Positions 26,712 to 35,766 of a stretch of 64,000 nucleotides of DNA are shown here, in pieces. Position numbers and translations under genes: made by a program. This DNA is from Kriegella sp965368185 (GTDB taxonomy: Bacteria; Bacteroidota; Bacteroidia; Flavobacteriales; Flavobacteriaceae), in assembly GCA_965368185.1 (NCBI GenBank), contig CBDULZ010000013.1, positions 1 to 64,000 of the forward strand, written 5' to 3'. Every line of letters begins with the position of its first letter. Positions within the stretch are counted from its first letter, which is position 1. A model generated the notes under the pieces. That model had not been told where the DNA came from and did not search any database. It was given only the letters and a program-made list of their open reading frames with translations.

Positions 26712-27761
26712 TCAGCTGAAATACCGCTCAATACAATTCAAAAGATAAGTAATGTCCGATTTTGTATGTGCAGCACTGAGCACAATGCGACTCATAGTCG
26801 GTGCCTTCTCGTCTGGGTAGTTAAAATCTGTGACTATAATCTTGTAATCCATCAGATACTGTGACAATCCGTGATCTAAAAAACTGATTGCAGGGTGGTT
26901 TTTCATAAACTTGAATTTTTGAAGATACTTTAACCCTTCAAGAAACAGGTTTATGTTTCGCTGGAGCAGTGCTCTTTTTGACGTATAGATTTCCTGAGCT
27001 TCCAATATCGTGGCAAGAGCGGCCGGCATAGCAGGACTTGCCCCACCGAAAAAGGCAGTGTTTTTCAATTGATTTATACGCTTTTCAGTTCCAAATATCG
27101 CTCCCGCTTGTACTCCCAAACCTTTTCCTAAAGAACAGCATACCAATAATTCTTTGCTTCCTAGACCTTTCAATTCTTTATAAACTCCGTTTCCGTTTTG
27201 GCCAACGACCCCGATTCCATGAGAATCATCAACAACCAAAACAATTTTATCCAAAGGAAGTGTTCGAAGCGCCTCAAAAACGGGATAATTATTACCTGAA
27301 AAATCTATGGAATCCAATAATACTACCGGCGTCGCATTCGGATTTTGATTCAAATGCTTCGATAGCGTACGAAGCAGTGACGCATACGAATCAAAAGAAA
27401 TTAAATCGTTGCCCATCAATGCGGAATGGGTGTGCGGAGCATAAAAAAGCCTATGATTCTTTGCCTTAAAATGTTGAACAATCAATTGGCCTGCCAAGTA
27501 ACCGGACGATACCGTAAGACAGGCTTGACTTCCTACCCATTCCTGTAAATACTGTTCGACTTGGTTATAGATAGACAACCTAATATTTGATTTTCGCGAT
27601 GCCCCATAATTGGTTCCGTATTTCTTGACATTCTGAATAAAAATATTTTGAAATTCCTCGTCTTTTTGAAGCGCTAAATAGGCGGTTCCCCCGAAATAAA
27701 GGTGCTTTTCTCCGTTTATAAGAAGTTCGCGCTCTGGAAAAGCGTCAATATAGTGTGTCAT
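26712..27761 (-). CDS. PLP-dependent aminotransferase-like enzyme (BioF/KBL type)
   Basis: A 349-residue fold-type I PLP enzyme close to 8-amino-7-oxononanoate synthase and 2-amino-3-ketobutyrate ligase. It shows GTNYGASRKSNI, DDSHGIGVVG (residues 178-187, cofactor contacts) and the Schiff-base Lys213 in CSLGKGLGVQAG. It is shorter than true BioF by about 35 residues, mainly at the N-terminus. The start overlaps the stop of the dipeptide-epimerase gene by 4 bases (ATGA), so the two are translationally coupled. That pairing hints at use of amino acids from recycled peptidoglycan peptides rather than biotin synthesis, but the reaction is unknown. Confidence 0.85.
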   Translation of the reverse strand: MTHYIDAFPERELLINGEKHLYFGGTAYLALQKDEEFQNIFIQNVKKYGTNYGASRKSNIRLSIYNQVEQYLQEWVGSQACLTVSSGYLAGQLIVQHFKAKNHRLFYAPHTHSALMGNDLISFDSYASLLRTLSKHLNQNPNATPVVLLDSIDFSGNNYPVFEALRTLPLDKIVLVVDDSHGIGVVGQNGNGVYKELKGLGSKELLVCCSLGKGLGVQAGAIFGTEKRINQLKNTAFFGGASPAMPAALATILEAQEIYTSKRALLQRNINLFLEGLKYLQKFKFMKNHPAISFLDHGLSQYLMDYKIIVTDFNYPDEKAPTMSRIVLSAAHTKSDITYLLNCIERYFS

Positions 27762-28774
27762 TTCCGTAATGTTATACCGCTCCCCCCAAGTACGGGAAAA
27801 ATTATACTTCCATCGGATTCAATTTTCACCCCATCGGCAATATCCTTGGAAAGTAGAAGGGCTCCATCCATATCGACATAGTCTAATTGCGGCAAGAGTT
27901 GTGCAATGGCAGAGATTCCAACTGTTGATTCCGTCATACAACCGACCATAACCTTAAGGCCCATTTCCCTGCCTTTTTTAATCATTCGCAGGGCAGGGGT
28001 CAGGCCCCCACATTTTGTAAGTTTTATATTGATACCGCTAAAATGTAGTCCGCACTTTTCTACATCGTCTTCGACAATACAACTTTCGTCGGCGATTACC
28101 GGAAGCACACTTTTGTGCATTACCCTTTCCATACCTTCCCAGTCGTCTGCAGGTAATGGTTGTTCAATAAATTCAACGCCCATTTCCTTTAAAAGTGGTG
28201 CATTTAGAATGGTTTCCTCCGGCGTCCAGGCGCAATTGGCATCAATACGGAATATAGCGTCGGTATGTTTTCTTAGTTCGCTAATAATAGTAATGTCGTC
28301 TTTGGTACCTAATTTAATCTTATATATTGGCCATGGCGTTTCCTTCAATTTTGCGACCATATTTTTGATTGTGCCTAAACCAATGGTATAGTTCGTGGTA
28401 GGGTATCTTTCAAGGTTTGTTTGCCAGATTTTATAAAGCGGCTTTTTCAAAAGTTTACCGTAGAGGTCGTGAGCCGCCAAATCTAATGCGCAAATGGCAA
28501 AACTGGTCAACCCCTTTTTAACCAAAAATTGGTGAAAAATTTCAGGCTTGGTGAAATTGAATTCCGTTATCTCATCTCGAATGACCTCTATCTCGGCCAT
28601 CATACTCTCAACTGTAATTCTGTAATATGGATTTGAGGTTGCCTCACCATACCCGATAAGACCGTTAGACGATAGACACACGATCAAGGTATCTTGAAAA
28701 TCATGGGATTCACGAGAAATACTAAATGTATGTTTTAGCGGAAGAATGTACTTTTTTAAACGTAGCTGCATCAT
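27758..28774 (-). CDS. Dipeptide epimerase (L-Ala-D/L-Glu epimerase-like)
   Basis: Enolase-superfamily enzyme that interconverts L-Ala-D-Glu and L-Ala-L-Glu during murein peptide recycling. I chose the Met at 28774 because the family domain begins with QLRLKKYILPLKHTF; the longer ORF to 28819 adds an unrelated leader. From this start the catalytic set is complete: Lys152 and Lys154 (KIKLG), metal ligands Asp178 (RIDANCAW), Glu204 (EFIEQPLP) and Asp229 (VIADES), and Lys251 (INIKLTKCGG). The PLP-enzyme gene overlaps its end by 4 bases. Related epimerases can favour other dipeptides. Confidence 0.93.
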   Translation of the reverse strand: MMQLRLKKYILPLKHTFSISRESHDFQDTLIVCLSSNGLIGYGEATSNPYYRITVESMMAEIEVIRDEITEFNFTKPEIFHQFLVKKGLTSFAICALDLAAHDLYGKLLKKPLYKIWQTNLERYPTTNYTIGLGTIKNMVAKLKETPWPIYKIKLGTKDDITIISELRKHTDAIFRIDANCAWTPEETILNAPLLKEMGVEFIEQPLPADDWEGMERVMHKSVLPVIADESCIVEDDVEKCGLHFSGINIKLTKCGGLTPALRMIKKGREMGLKVMVGCMTESTVGISAIAQLLPQLDYVDMDGALLLSKDIADGVKIESDGSIIFPVLGGSGITLRK

Positions 28775-28858
28775 GTAAAGGTATTCACGAATATAGCAAA
28801 AGACTGGTAAGCTTTCCAAAATGCAAATGGCCTAATTTCATAAAATTAACGGATAACG

Positions 28859-28894
28859 AACACCTGTCAAGTTAGAAATAAATTGACAGGTGTT
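28859..28894 (-). terminator. Hairpin downstream of the DUF2807 gene
   Basis: AACACCTGTCAA and TTGACAGGTGTT form a perfect 12-bp stem with a 12-base loop. It lies 54 bases beyond the stop of the leftward DUF2807 gene and about 85 bases upstream of the epimerase start. The T tract is short, so termination is probable, not certain. Confidence 0.6.
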
Positions 28895-28947
28895 TTCGTG
28901 TAAACGAGACAGGTTGTAAAATTGCCGCATATATGGCCGTTCAATAT

Positions 28948-29682
28948 TTAATCACGGTAGGTAATACTTCCCGAAATATTCTTTTTACCTTGTAATGTGG
29001 CTTCTCCCGAATACGATATATTGCCGCCGCTACTTGCATTTGCAATTAAAGATTCGGAAACAGTAATCATTAAATTGCCCCCACTGCTGGCATCGGCATG
29101 GCAAATTTTGGTTTCCAGGTTTTTGGCATTTATATTACCACCGCTACTTACATCTATAGCTGCATTGGTCGCATTACCCGACACGGTTAAATTGGCTCCG
29201 CTACTGGCATCTATTTCCACATTTTCTCCCAAAAGTTCAGCCTTTAGAAGGGATCCACTGCTTGCATCAATATCGATATCGGTGCAATTTATGGTTTGCT
29301 GTGTTATTAAATGGCTGCCACTTGAACTTCGTAATGCTGTGATTTCGGGTAATGAAACATAGATTTTTTTGGTAGCCCTCCCAATATTTTTAATGGTGTG
29401 AATTCTAAGGTTTCCGTCTTTGATATCGGTTCCGATGAGGTCGATAATATTCTCATCGGCTTCCACCATAATGTCAAAGTCCTTCGCCTGTGTCACGTAA
29501 ACTTCCAAACCTTCCGAAGCTGAGATTTTAGAAAACTCATCAGTGATTGTACGAGATTCTTCGGTAACAATACCATTTCCTTTTTCCCCGCTGCCGAAGT
29601 CCCCGATTTTAACATCAAATCCGCATGAAGTGAAAAATAGGGCGAGTAAAAATGCAATTGTAAGTCGTGCTAATGTTGTCAT
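28948..29682 (-). CDS. DUF2807 (head GIN) lipoprotein
   Basis: A 244-residue exported protein. The lipobox FFTSC (Cys20) follows a short hydrophobic signal. The rest is a right-handed beta-helix of the head-GIN type (DUF2807) made of repeated DASSG or DVSSG turns: IDASSGSLL, IDASSGANL, IDVSSGGNI, HADASSGGNL and NASSGGNI. This regular Ser-Ser-Gly ladder is diagnostic. The family often accompanies PspC and PadR genes, as here (29912-32046, same strand), and probably acts in cell-envelope stress. No enzymatic residues are evident. Confidence 0.9.
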   Translation of the reverse strand: MTTLARLTIAFLLALFFTSCGFDVKIGDFGSGEKGNGIVTEESRTITDEFSKISASEGLEVYVTQAKDFDIMVEADENIIDLIGTDIKDGNLRIHTIKNIGRATKKIYVSLPEITALRSSSGSHLITQQTINCTDIDIDASSGSLLKAELLGENVEIDASSGANLTVSGNATNAAIDVSSGGNINAKNLETKICHADASSGGNLMITVSESLIANASSGGNISYSGEATLQGKKNISGSITYRD

Positions 29683-29911
29683 GATTGTTGTTTTTATGTT
29701 GAACTTGTTTTAGTACTTGATGATTAAGTGCAACTTTCGATTAATGATTGTTGTTTATGAAAGTAAAAATGCTGATTAAGATTGCGATTTTATAGTTTAA
29801 AGAACTGAATCGTAGAATTCAATAGATGAATCGTTTATTCGGCCCTTGTTTTAAGATGGAGGCTTGAACACGCTTTATCTTCTTTGGCCCATGGAAAACC
29901 TTGGAGGGAAT

Positions 29912-31708
29912 TTAGTTCTCATCGGTATTCACCTTAACTCCTTCTTCGTTAATGTTGATATCAACATTCTCAGTATTGTCGTTTGCCTGTATTTTAACAC
30001 CATTCCCATCGATTTTCATTTTAAAGGAATCACGGTTATCCTTAATGTTAATGTCTACCCCGTCTTCGTTGATAATAATTCTGTTGTTCTCACCGTCGTC
30101 CGCATTATTTTCATCATTATCTTCTTCTGGACAATTTTGACAAATAAGTTCGCCATTTGCATCCATTTGCCAGTAATATTTAGTCATTTCGCAACCATTC
30201 ATGTTTCTGTCTAGAGGTGCTCTCATTGTCCAGCAACGATTATTATCATTTTCATAGGAAATTATGGTACTTGTAGGAATTGAGAGGGTAACATGAACTT
30301 CTTGGTCTTTGAACTTATTGGATCTATGAGTTGTCAAAAAGTGATCTAGATAAATCGTGTTCCCCTCTGTTTTATAATTATACGCTATTTTTTCCGCTGT
30401 TTCACGGGCATCATCGAAAGAACTGCCTCGGGCATCTTTTCTGACCCTAATTTGGGAAGCCAGGGTATTCGATTTTTCAATTCTTACCTGTACGTCGTTA
30501 GATAAGAGAATGTCATTGCCATCATCATCTTTAAATAGCATAATGTCGTCGAGGTTCATGGTGTTGAGAATACCACTGTTTTCGGGCGAAACCAGAACCA
30601 CTTTCAATGTGTCGGGCTCGTTCGGACTAAAGAGTTGCTTTTTGGTTGTTGCGCTTCCTTCAAATGCCCTCGCGGTACCTTGTTGTATTCCCAAAACAAT
30701 TAGTGCAATAAGACTGATCAACCAAAGACCCAGCAGAGAAAATTTTGCGATATTTCCAATCGATTTTAGGTTGTTGACCAAAATCTTTAATCCCAGATAC
30801 AGTAAAAAGAACAACGGTATGGCCGAAACAAAGAAAATAAAGAGCGACGCCAGCCAAATCGGCGTATTCGTGGCATCGGCCATTTGGTAAAAATCCATTC
30901 CCGGAAAATTTACCCCTTTAAAAATACCCACAGTAAAAAGGGCTACCAAGAGTGCGATGATTCCGGAAGTACCAGCGATAATCAAGATGATACCGATGAA
31001 TTTAGCGAAGATCTTAAAAAAGAACATGATGATTTTACCAATGGTATCAAAAAAGGTTTGACCGCTACTTTTTATTTTGTTGCCCATGGCGTCATAGTCG
31101 GCATTTTTGACTTTGTCGGCTACACCTTCAAACCCTTCTTTCACTTTTCGTTCAATATTGCTAATGTTGACTTCTTCTCCACGCATGTCCAATTTTTGTG
31201 AGGTGGTCGCCGCTTCGGGAATTAAAATCCAAAGCAGTCCGTATATTAGGATAAAGCCTCCGCTTGAGCCGATAGTCAATAGTATCCATAGTAGGCGCAT
31301 CCATAAAGCATCGATCTTGAAATAATGGCCCAAACCGGAAGATACCCCTGCAATATATTTATGGTCTATATCGCGATACAATTTCTTGGTTCGCTTCGGT
31401 TCACTTCTGTATTTGTGTGTCGGTTCGTCTTCGAAAATATCTTCATCGATCATATAATCTTCTGGTTGCCCCATGATGGCGATGACTTCGTCAACCTCTT
31501 TTTCGGAGATAACCTGTCGTTCGTGCTGCATTTTTTCATGGAACAGTTCTGCCAGACGTGCCTCGATGTCGGCAATAATTTCATCGCTTCCGGGAGTTCC
31601 GACAAACGAACGTTTGATCGCTTCGAGATAATTTCGCAATTTACGGTAAGCGTCTTCATCAATGTGGAAGAAGATATTTGCGAGATTTATATTAACTGTC
31701 TTGTTCAT
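29912..31708 (-). CDS. PspC-domain membrane protein
   Basis: A 598-residue inner-membrane protein. The N-terminal part carries FHIDEDAYRKLRNYL and a coiled region (about 1-90). The PspC domain (about 110-170) has KYIAGVSSGLGHYF and its hydrophobic helix. Further membrane helices at about 230-345 and an extracytoplasmic DUF2807-like region at the end make up the rest. The tail is repetitive and acidic, with several DNIN and NADDGENN blocks. PspC links envelope stress to transcription in other bacteria; here its partner is the PadR regulator 2 bases upstream, clearly the same operon. Confidence 0.9.
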   Translation of the reverse strand: MNKTVNINLANIFFHIDEDAYRKLRNYLEAIKRSFVGTPGSDEIIADIEARLAELFHEKMQHERQVISEKEVDEVIAIMGQPEDYMIDEDIFEDEPTHKYRSEPKRTKKLYRDIDHKYIAGVSSGLGHYFKIDALWMRLLWILLTIGSSGGFILIYGLLWILIPEAATTSQKLDMRGEEVNISNIERKVKEGFEGVADKVKNADYDAMGNKIKSSGQTFFDTIGKIIMFFFKIFAKFIGIILIIAGTSGIIALLVALFTVGIFKGVNFPGMDFYQMADATNTPIWLASLFIFFVSAIPLFFLLYLGLKILVNNLKSIGNIAKFSLLGLWLISLIALIVLGIQQGTARAFEGSATTKKQLFSPNEPDTLKVVLVSPENSGILNTMNLDDIMLFKDDDGNDILLSNDVQVRIEKSNTLASQIRVRKDARGSSFDDARETAEKIAYNYKTEGNTIYLDHFLTTHRSNKFKDQEVHVTLSIPTSTIISYENDNNRCWTMRAPLDRNMNGCEMTKYYWQMDANGELICQNCPEEDNDENNADDGENNRIIINEDGVDINIKDNRDSFKMKIDGNGVKIQANDNTENVDININEEGVKVNTDEN

Positions 31709-31710
31709 TC

Positions 31711-32046
31711 TTAACTGTTTTTAGTGTTGGTTACCAGATTAGTGGCACTTCTTAGTTCGTCCCAGGTTTTGTCCAATTCTTTAAGGAACAATTTTCCGGT
31801 TTCTGTCAAGGTGTAATACTTACGCGGGGGACCTGAGGTGGACTCTTCCCATCGATAGTTGAGTAGTCCGGCGTTTTTGAGCCTGGTGAGCAAAGGATAA
31901 ATAGTTCCTTCCACTACGAGCATCCGCGCGTCTTTTAAGGTTTCTAGAATTTCTGAGGCATACTTGTCCTGTCCGTTAAGAATAGACAATATGCAATATT
32001 CCAGCACCCCTTTGCGCATCTGTGCTTTTGTGTTTTCTACGTTCAT
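31711..32046 (-). CDS. PadR-family transcriptional regulator
   Basis: A 111-residue winged-helix repressor. The family pattern is clear: AQMRKGVLEYCILSIL, YASEILETLKDARMLVVEGTIYPLLTRLKNAGLL and RKYYTLTETGK with the wing. The C-terminal helix is short, as in the small PadR subgroup. It is first gene of an operon with the PspC protein (2-base gap). Autoregulation of this operon is likely from the family and position; the palindrome at 32082-32151 lies upstream but belongs to a dispersed repeat type and need not be its operator. Confidence 0.92.
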   Translation of the reverse strand: MNVENTKAQMRKGVLEYCILSILNGQDKYASEILETLKDARMLVVEGTIYPLLTRLKNAGLLNYRWEESTSGPPRKYYTLTETGKLFLKELDKTWDELRSATNLVTNTKNS

Positions 32047-32081
32047 AGTTTCATTTTACTAATTGATTAACTGTTCGTTTT

Positions 32082-32151
32082 CCTGTGCTGAACCTGTTTC
32101 GAAATTTCTCCTTCCTAATATGGGCTGAACCTCGAAACAAGTTCAGGACAG
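32082..32151. repeat. Imperfect inverted repeat between PadR and DUF4870 genes
   Basis: CCTGTGCTGAACCTGTTTCGA is mirrored, as reverse complement, by TCGAAACAAGTTCAGGACAG with a 29-base spacer; two internal mismatches. The sequence type (CCTGAACTTGTTTCGA) resembles interspersed palindromes of flavobacterial genomes. Confidence 0.65.
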
Positions 32152-32214
32152 TTTGATTGATGATTAAACTCCAAATGGTGTGATGAGTACCATGTGTTTT
32201 TGATTTGATGTTTT

Positions 32215-32697
32215 TTATTTTATAAAATTAATGGTAATAGGATATTTAAAGGTCTGGCCTTCATTGGTTCGAATGGTGGCTAGAATGGTATAAACGATAT
32301 TTATGATAAACAGGGCGATTTGTAATAATCCGGAAATACCTAATGGCAAAAACCACTTTCCAAAGCGGAAATTATCGCTATCAAAATTGATATTCATGGT
32401 ATTATAATTGTTCAGGCTATCAAAACCGAAATGCCCAAAATCAAAAACGTTCGGAAGAAAACTTATAATGAAGGGAATACTTATGATTCCTAATATAATC
32501 GAATAGAGCAAAAGGCTAATTTGAAAATTTAAGGCTTGTTTGCCATTGTAATCGACAAATTTATATTCCGATTTATTGGCTGTCCATAATACCAAAGGCA
32601 GTATAAAATTCCCAAAAGGAATCAAGTACTTTGAAAACGTCGATGCGTGAATGATGGCGGACAAATTTCGCTCGTGTTTTGTCAATGTATCTGTCAT
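32215..32697 (-). CDS. DUF4870-family membrane protein
   Basis: A 160-residue membrane protein. Three hydrophobic helices are visible: about 25-42 (YLIPFGNFILPLVLW), 60-85, and 115-145 (ISGLLQIALFIINIVYTIL). The motif FVDYNGKQALNFQISLL is the DUF4870 signature. The family is common beside PspC and PadR genes in Bacteroidetes and is thought to be part of the same envelope system. Here it is on the same strand but separated by an inverted repeat, so it may have its own promoter. Confidence 0.87.
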   Translation of the reverse strand: MTDTLTKHERNLSAIIHASTFSKYLIPFGNFILPLVLWTANKSEYKFVDYNGKQALNFQISLLLYSIILGIISIPFIISFLPNVFDFGHFGFDSLNNYNTMNINFDSDNFRFGKWFLPLGISGLLQIALFIINIVYTILATIRTNEGQTFKYPITINFIK

Positions 32698-32782
32698 AGC
32701 TTAGTAATTTCTTATACAAATATATATCTAAAAGAAGGTACTATGCAAAACAAAGTACTATAAATTAACATAAAATTAACAA

Positions 32783-32812
32783 TTGTGACTTAAGATAATT
32801 TCAATACTTTTA
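32783..32812 (+). promoter_or_regulatory. Putative Bacteroidetes promoter of the DUF4442 gene
   Basis: TTG at 32783 and TACTTTTA at 32805-32812 are spaced 19 bases apart, matching the -33/-7 layout (TTTG and TAnnTTTG) with one mismatch in each element. The gene starts 17 bases downstream of the -7 box. Confidence 0.4.
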
Positions 32813-32828
32813 GGTCAGAAACAATATT

Positions 32829-33284
32829 ATGGCAACAAATACTGGGAAGTTCAATGCGTTTACCTTTTTTAATCTACCCGTAGCTTGGTGGTGTGGGGTA
32901 CGCCTAAAATATATCGATGAGCAAAAGGCGATAGTGACCGTAAAGCACAGATGGTTCAACCAAAATCCGTTTAAATCGATGTTTTGGGCCGTGCAGGGAA
33001 TGGCTGCCGAATTCAGTACCGGTACCCTAGTTATTGCTCAGATTAGGAAGAGCGGTAAAAAAATATCGATGCTCGTGGCAAATAACAATGCCAATTTTTC
33101 TAAAAAAGCGACAGGAAGATTGACATTTACCTGCGAAGACGGGCATTTGATCAACGAGGCCATAGTTAAAACCATAGCCACAGGGGAAGGGCAGACCTTT
33201 TGGATGAAGTCGGTCGGGGTAAACGAAGATGGGGTAGTGGTCTCTACTTTTAATTTCGAATGGACAATACGAGTGAAGGGTTGA
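32829..33284 (+). CDS. DUF4442 hotdog-fold protein
   Basis: A 151-residue protein with the features of the DUF4442 group of hotdog-fold proteins, related to acyl-CoA thioesterases. It shows a hydrophobic start (FTFFNLPVAWWCGVRLKYID), then SMFWAVQGMAAEFSTGTLVIAQ, the position of the long central hotdog helix, and beta strands through ISMLVANNNANFSKKATG. No clear catalytic Asp or Glu in the usual place is obvious. Substrate unknown; single gene. Confidence 0.8.
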   Translation: MATNTGKFNAFTFFNLPVAWWCGVRLKYIDEQKAIVTVKHRWFNQNPFKSMFWAVQGMAAEFSTGTLVIAQIRKSGKKISMLVANNNANFSKKATGRLTFTCEDGHLINEAIVKTIATGEGQTFWMKSVGVNEDGVVVSTFNFEWTIRVKG

Positions 33285-33485
33285 TGCTATTGATCTTCTT
33301 CTACAGATAAAAAGAAAGTACATCTTCGAATGCGGATTAAATTGACTGTAATTTTTGGGTTAAGTTGTAAGCATGCACATAAAAAAGCAACTAACTATGA
33401 TCATCAACAACGTAAATGAGATATGTGATCGCTTTTCTAGTAGCGACTTTATGGTCTATTTACCTACACAAATTCAATTGAAAAA

Positions 33486-34541
33486 ATGGAAGTGAAACAC
33501 GAAGAGGTCCAAAGCTATTATGGAAAAGAATTGGTTAACAGTGATGATTTAAAGACCAATGCCTGTTGTACTTTAGAGGAGCCACCACAATATATTAAGG
33601 ATGCTTTGAATAATGTGCATGACGAAATAGTGGCTAAATATTATGGCTGCGGTTTGGTGATACCTGAAGAATTGGAAGGCTTACGAATTCTAGACTTGGG
33701 GTCGGGGAGTGGAAGAGATTGCTATATCTTGTCTCAATTGGTTGGTCAAAAAGGAGAAGTGATTGGCGTTGATATGACTGATGAGCAACTCGAAACTGCC
33801 AACAATTACATTGATTATCATACTAGGAAATTCGGATATGAATATGCGAACCTAAAGTTTTTAAAAGGTAATATCGAAGCGCTGAGGCAACTGAATTTAG
33901 AACCCAATAGTTTTGACTTGATAATTTCAAATTGTGTGATTAATCTCGCTGTGAACAAAGAAAAAGTGCTTGGAGATGCTTACCGTTTATTAAAACCAGG
34001 TGGAGAAATGTATTTTAGTGACGTATATAGTAATCGGCGAATTAGTAAAACGTTACAAGATGACCCCGTACTTTGGGGAGAGTGTTTAAGTGGTGCCCTA
34101 TATTGGAACGATTTTTTGCGCATGGCCCGAAGGGCTGGGTTTACCGATCCCAGAAGTGTAAAAAGTAATCCCATTACCATTGAAAATAGCGAAGTCAAAG
34201 AAAAATGTGGGGACATTCAGTTTTTTTCCGTCACGTATCGTTTATGGAAAATTAGCGAATTGGAAGACGCATGCGAAGATTATGGTCAAGCAGTGGCATA
34301 CAAGGGGACCATTGCCCATCATAAAAACAGCTTTCAATTGGACGATCATCACAACTTTCCAAAGAATAAAATACTACCAGTGTGCGGAAATACGTACTTA
34401 ATGCTACAGGCATCAAGATACCGGGATCATTTCACCTATTACGGTAGTTGGGAAACACATTTTGGAATTTTTGAAGGATGTGGGGCCTCGATGCCTTTCA
34501 GCGACGTCGATTCTGGTGAATTGGTAGCAAATTGTTGCTGA
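33486..34541 (+). CDS. arsM: Arsenite S-adenosylmethionine methyltransferase (ArsM-like)
   Basis: A 351-residue methyltransferase. The SAM site LDLGSGSGRDCY spans residues 69-80, with the acidic GVDMTDEQL after it. Cysteines placed as in ArsM are Cys27-Cys28 (TNACC), Cys150 (IISNCVINL) and Cys200 (WGECLSGALYW), which coordinate trivalent arsenic in the known enzymes. The C-terminal part (about 260-351) holds FEGCGASMPF and ends in Cys-Cys. It would methylate As(III) for detoxification or signalling. No arsR, arsC or arsenite pump lies nearby, and related enzymes exist on other substrates, so arsenic is likely but not certain. Confidence 0.85.
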   Translation: MEVKHEEVQSYYGKELVNSDDLKTNACCTLEEPPQYIKDALNNVHDEIVAKYYGCGLVIPEELEGLRILDLGSGSGRDCYILSQLVGQKGEVIGVDMTDEQLETANNYIDYHTRKFGYEYANLKFLKGNIEALRQLNLEPNSFDLIISNCVINLAVNKEKVLGDAYRLLKPGGEMYFSDVYSNRRISKTLQDDPVLWGECLSGALYWNDFLRMARRAGFTDPRSVKSNPITIENSEVKEKCGDIQFFSVTYRLWKISELEDACEDYGQAVAYKGTIAHHKNSFQLDDHHNFPKNKILPVCGNTYLMLQASRYRDHFTYYGSWETHFGIFEGCGASMPFSDVDSGELVANCC

Positions 34542-34834
34542 TTCAGCGGTTGATAGATTGAAAATAAGCAAACTGAGGTTGAATGAAGCTTGGACCATCT
34601 TCTATGCCTTGTAATTGAGAATGAATTGCAAGACTAAATTGCTATGGTCGTTACTCGTTTACACCTTTAAAATTTGACCCAATACACTTTTTTCTGTAGA
34701 AGCTTTGTTCGAGGTTAAAATTCTTAGGAATAATTTGTAACATTTTTGGTAGAACAACCAACTAACAAGCACAAACAATATATAAAATAAAAGATTTTCT
34801 GCCTTTGCGGAATTGAAATTAAAAATTAGAGATT

Positions 34835-35632
34835 ATGAACGCACACGAAATAGACTTCGAAATTTACGGTGAAGAAATGCAATATGTCGAAATTGAATTG
34901 GATCCGCAAGAGGCCGTAGTGGCCGAGGCAGGTAGCTTTATGATGATGGATGACGAAATAAAAATGGACACTATTTTTGGAGACGGCTCGAATCAAGACA
35001 CCGGTGTTTTGGGCAAGCTGTTTTCGGCAGGAAAGCGACTGTTAACAGGGGAGAGTCTTTTTATGACCGCATTTTTAAATGTAGGTCAAGGAAAGAAACA
35101 AGTGAGCTTTGCATCGCCTTATCCCGGCAAAATTTTGCCGATTGATCTTTCTGAAAAAGACGGCAAGTTTATTTGTCAAAAGGATGCTTTTTTATGTGCG
35201 GCCAAGGGTGTTTCGGTAGGTATTGAATTTTCAAAACGCTTGGGCAGGGGGCTTTTTGGAGGTGAGGGGTTTATCATGCAGAAGCTTGAAGGTGACGGCA
35301 TGGCATTTGTTCATGCCGGAGGCACTATGGCAAAAAAAGTTTTGGGTGTCGGTGAGGTCCTAAAGGTCGATACCGGTTGTATTGTTGGATTTACAAAAGA
35401 TGTGGATTATGATATCGAATTTGTTGGAGGCATAAAAAATACGGTTTTTGGAGGAGAGGGATTGTTTTTTGCCACCTTAAGAGGTCCGGGAACGGTTTAC
35501 ATACAATCGTTGCCTTTTAGCCGCTTGGCGGGCCGTGTACTTGCATCGATCCCAAGAGGAGGCAAAGATAAGGGTGAAGGTAGTATTTTAGGAGGTCTTG
35601 GTGATATTATCGGAGGTGATAATCGGTTTTAA
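34835..35632 (+). CDS. AIM24/TIGR00266-family protein
   Basis: A 265-residue protein with the beta-sandwich AIM24 domain. The start EIDFEIYGEEMQYVEIELDP, EAGSFMMMDDEIKMDTIFGD, then GQGKKQVSFASPYPGKILPIDL and the Gly-rich ending GGEGLFFATLRGPGTVYIQSL are the usual landmarks. The C-terminal 35 residues are Gly- and Lys-rich. The bacterial function is undefined (a mitochondrial homologue supports membrane organisation). It stands alone, 293 bases after arsM; that gap shows nothing clear. Confidence 0.9.
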   Translation: MNAHEIDFEIYGEEMQYVEIELDPQEAVVAEAGSFMMMDDEIKMDTIFGDGSNQDTGVLGKLFSAGKRLLTGESLFMTAFLNVGQGKKQVSFASPYPGKILPIDLSEKDGKFICQKDAFLCAAKGVSVGIEFSKRLGRGLFGGEGFIMQKLEGDGMAFVHAGGTMAKKVLGVGEVLKVDTGCIVGFTKDVDYDIEFVGGIKNTVFGGEGLFFATLRGPGTVYIQSLPFSRLAGRVLASIPRGGKDKGEGSILGGLGDIIGGDNRF

Positions 35633-35636
35633 TATC

Positions 35637-35743
35637 CGCCTTCGCGAGGTACGAAGCGATCTGTTGAATTTAGTTCTATATAGTGTTTGAATTATCTCAA
35701 AGGACTATAATAAACTGATCGCGTCACTTTGTTCGCGAAGGCG
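35637..35743. repeat. Long imperfect palindrome between AIM24 and DUF2461 genes
   Basis: CGCCTTCGCGA at 35637-35647 is mirrored perfectly by TCGCGAAGGCG at 35733-35743, and an inner block GCGATCTGTT is mirrored with one mismatch (GCGATCAGTT). It may fold as a cruciform, terminator or mobile palindrome. Confidence 0.7.
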
Positions 35744-35766
35744 TCAATCATAAACTTTTTTACTGA

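Noticed and set aside
29864..30214. Plus-strand ORF opposite the PspC gene tail
   Set aside because: Repetitive hydrophobic reading produced by the acidic repeat of the real gene.
34542..34834. Search for a small gene between arsM and AIM24
   Set aside because: No coding-like frame and no structure seen in 293 bases.
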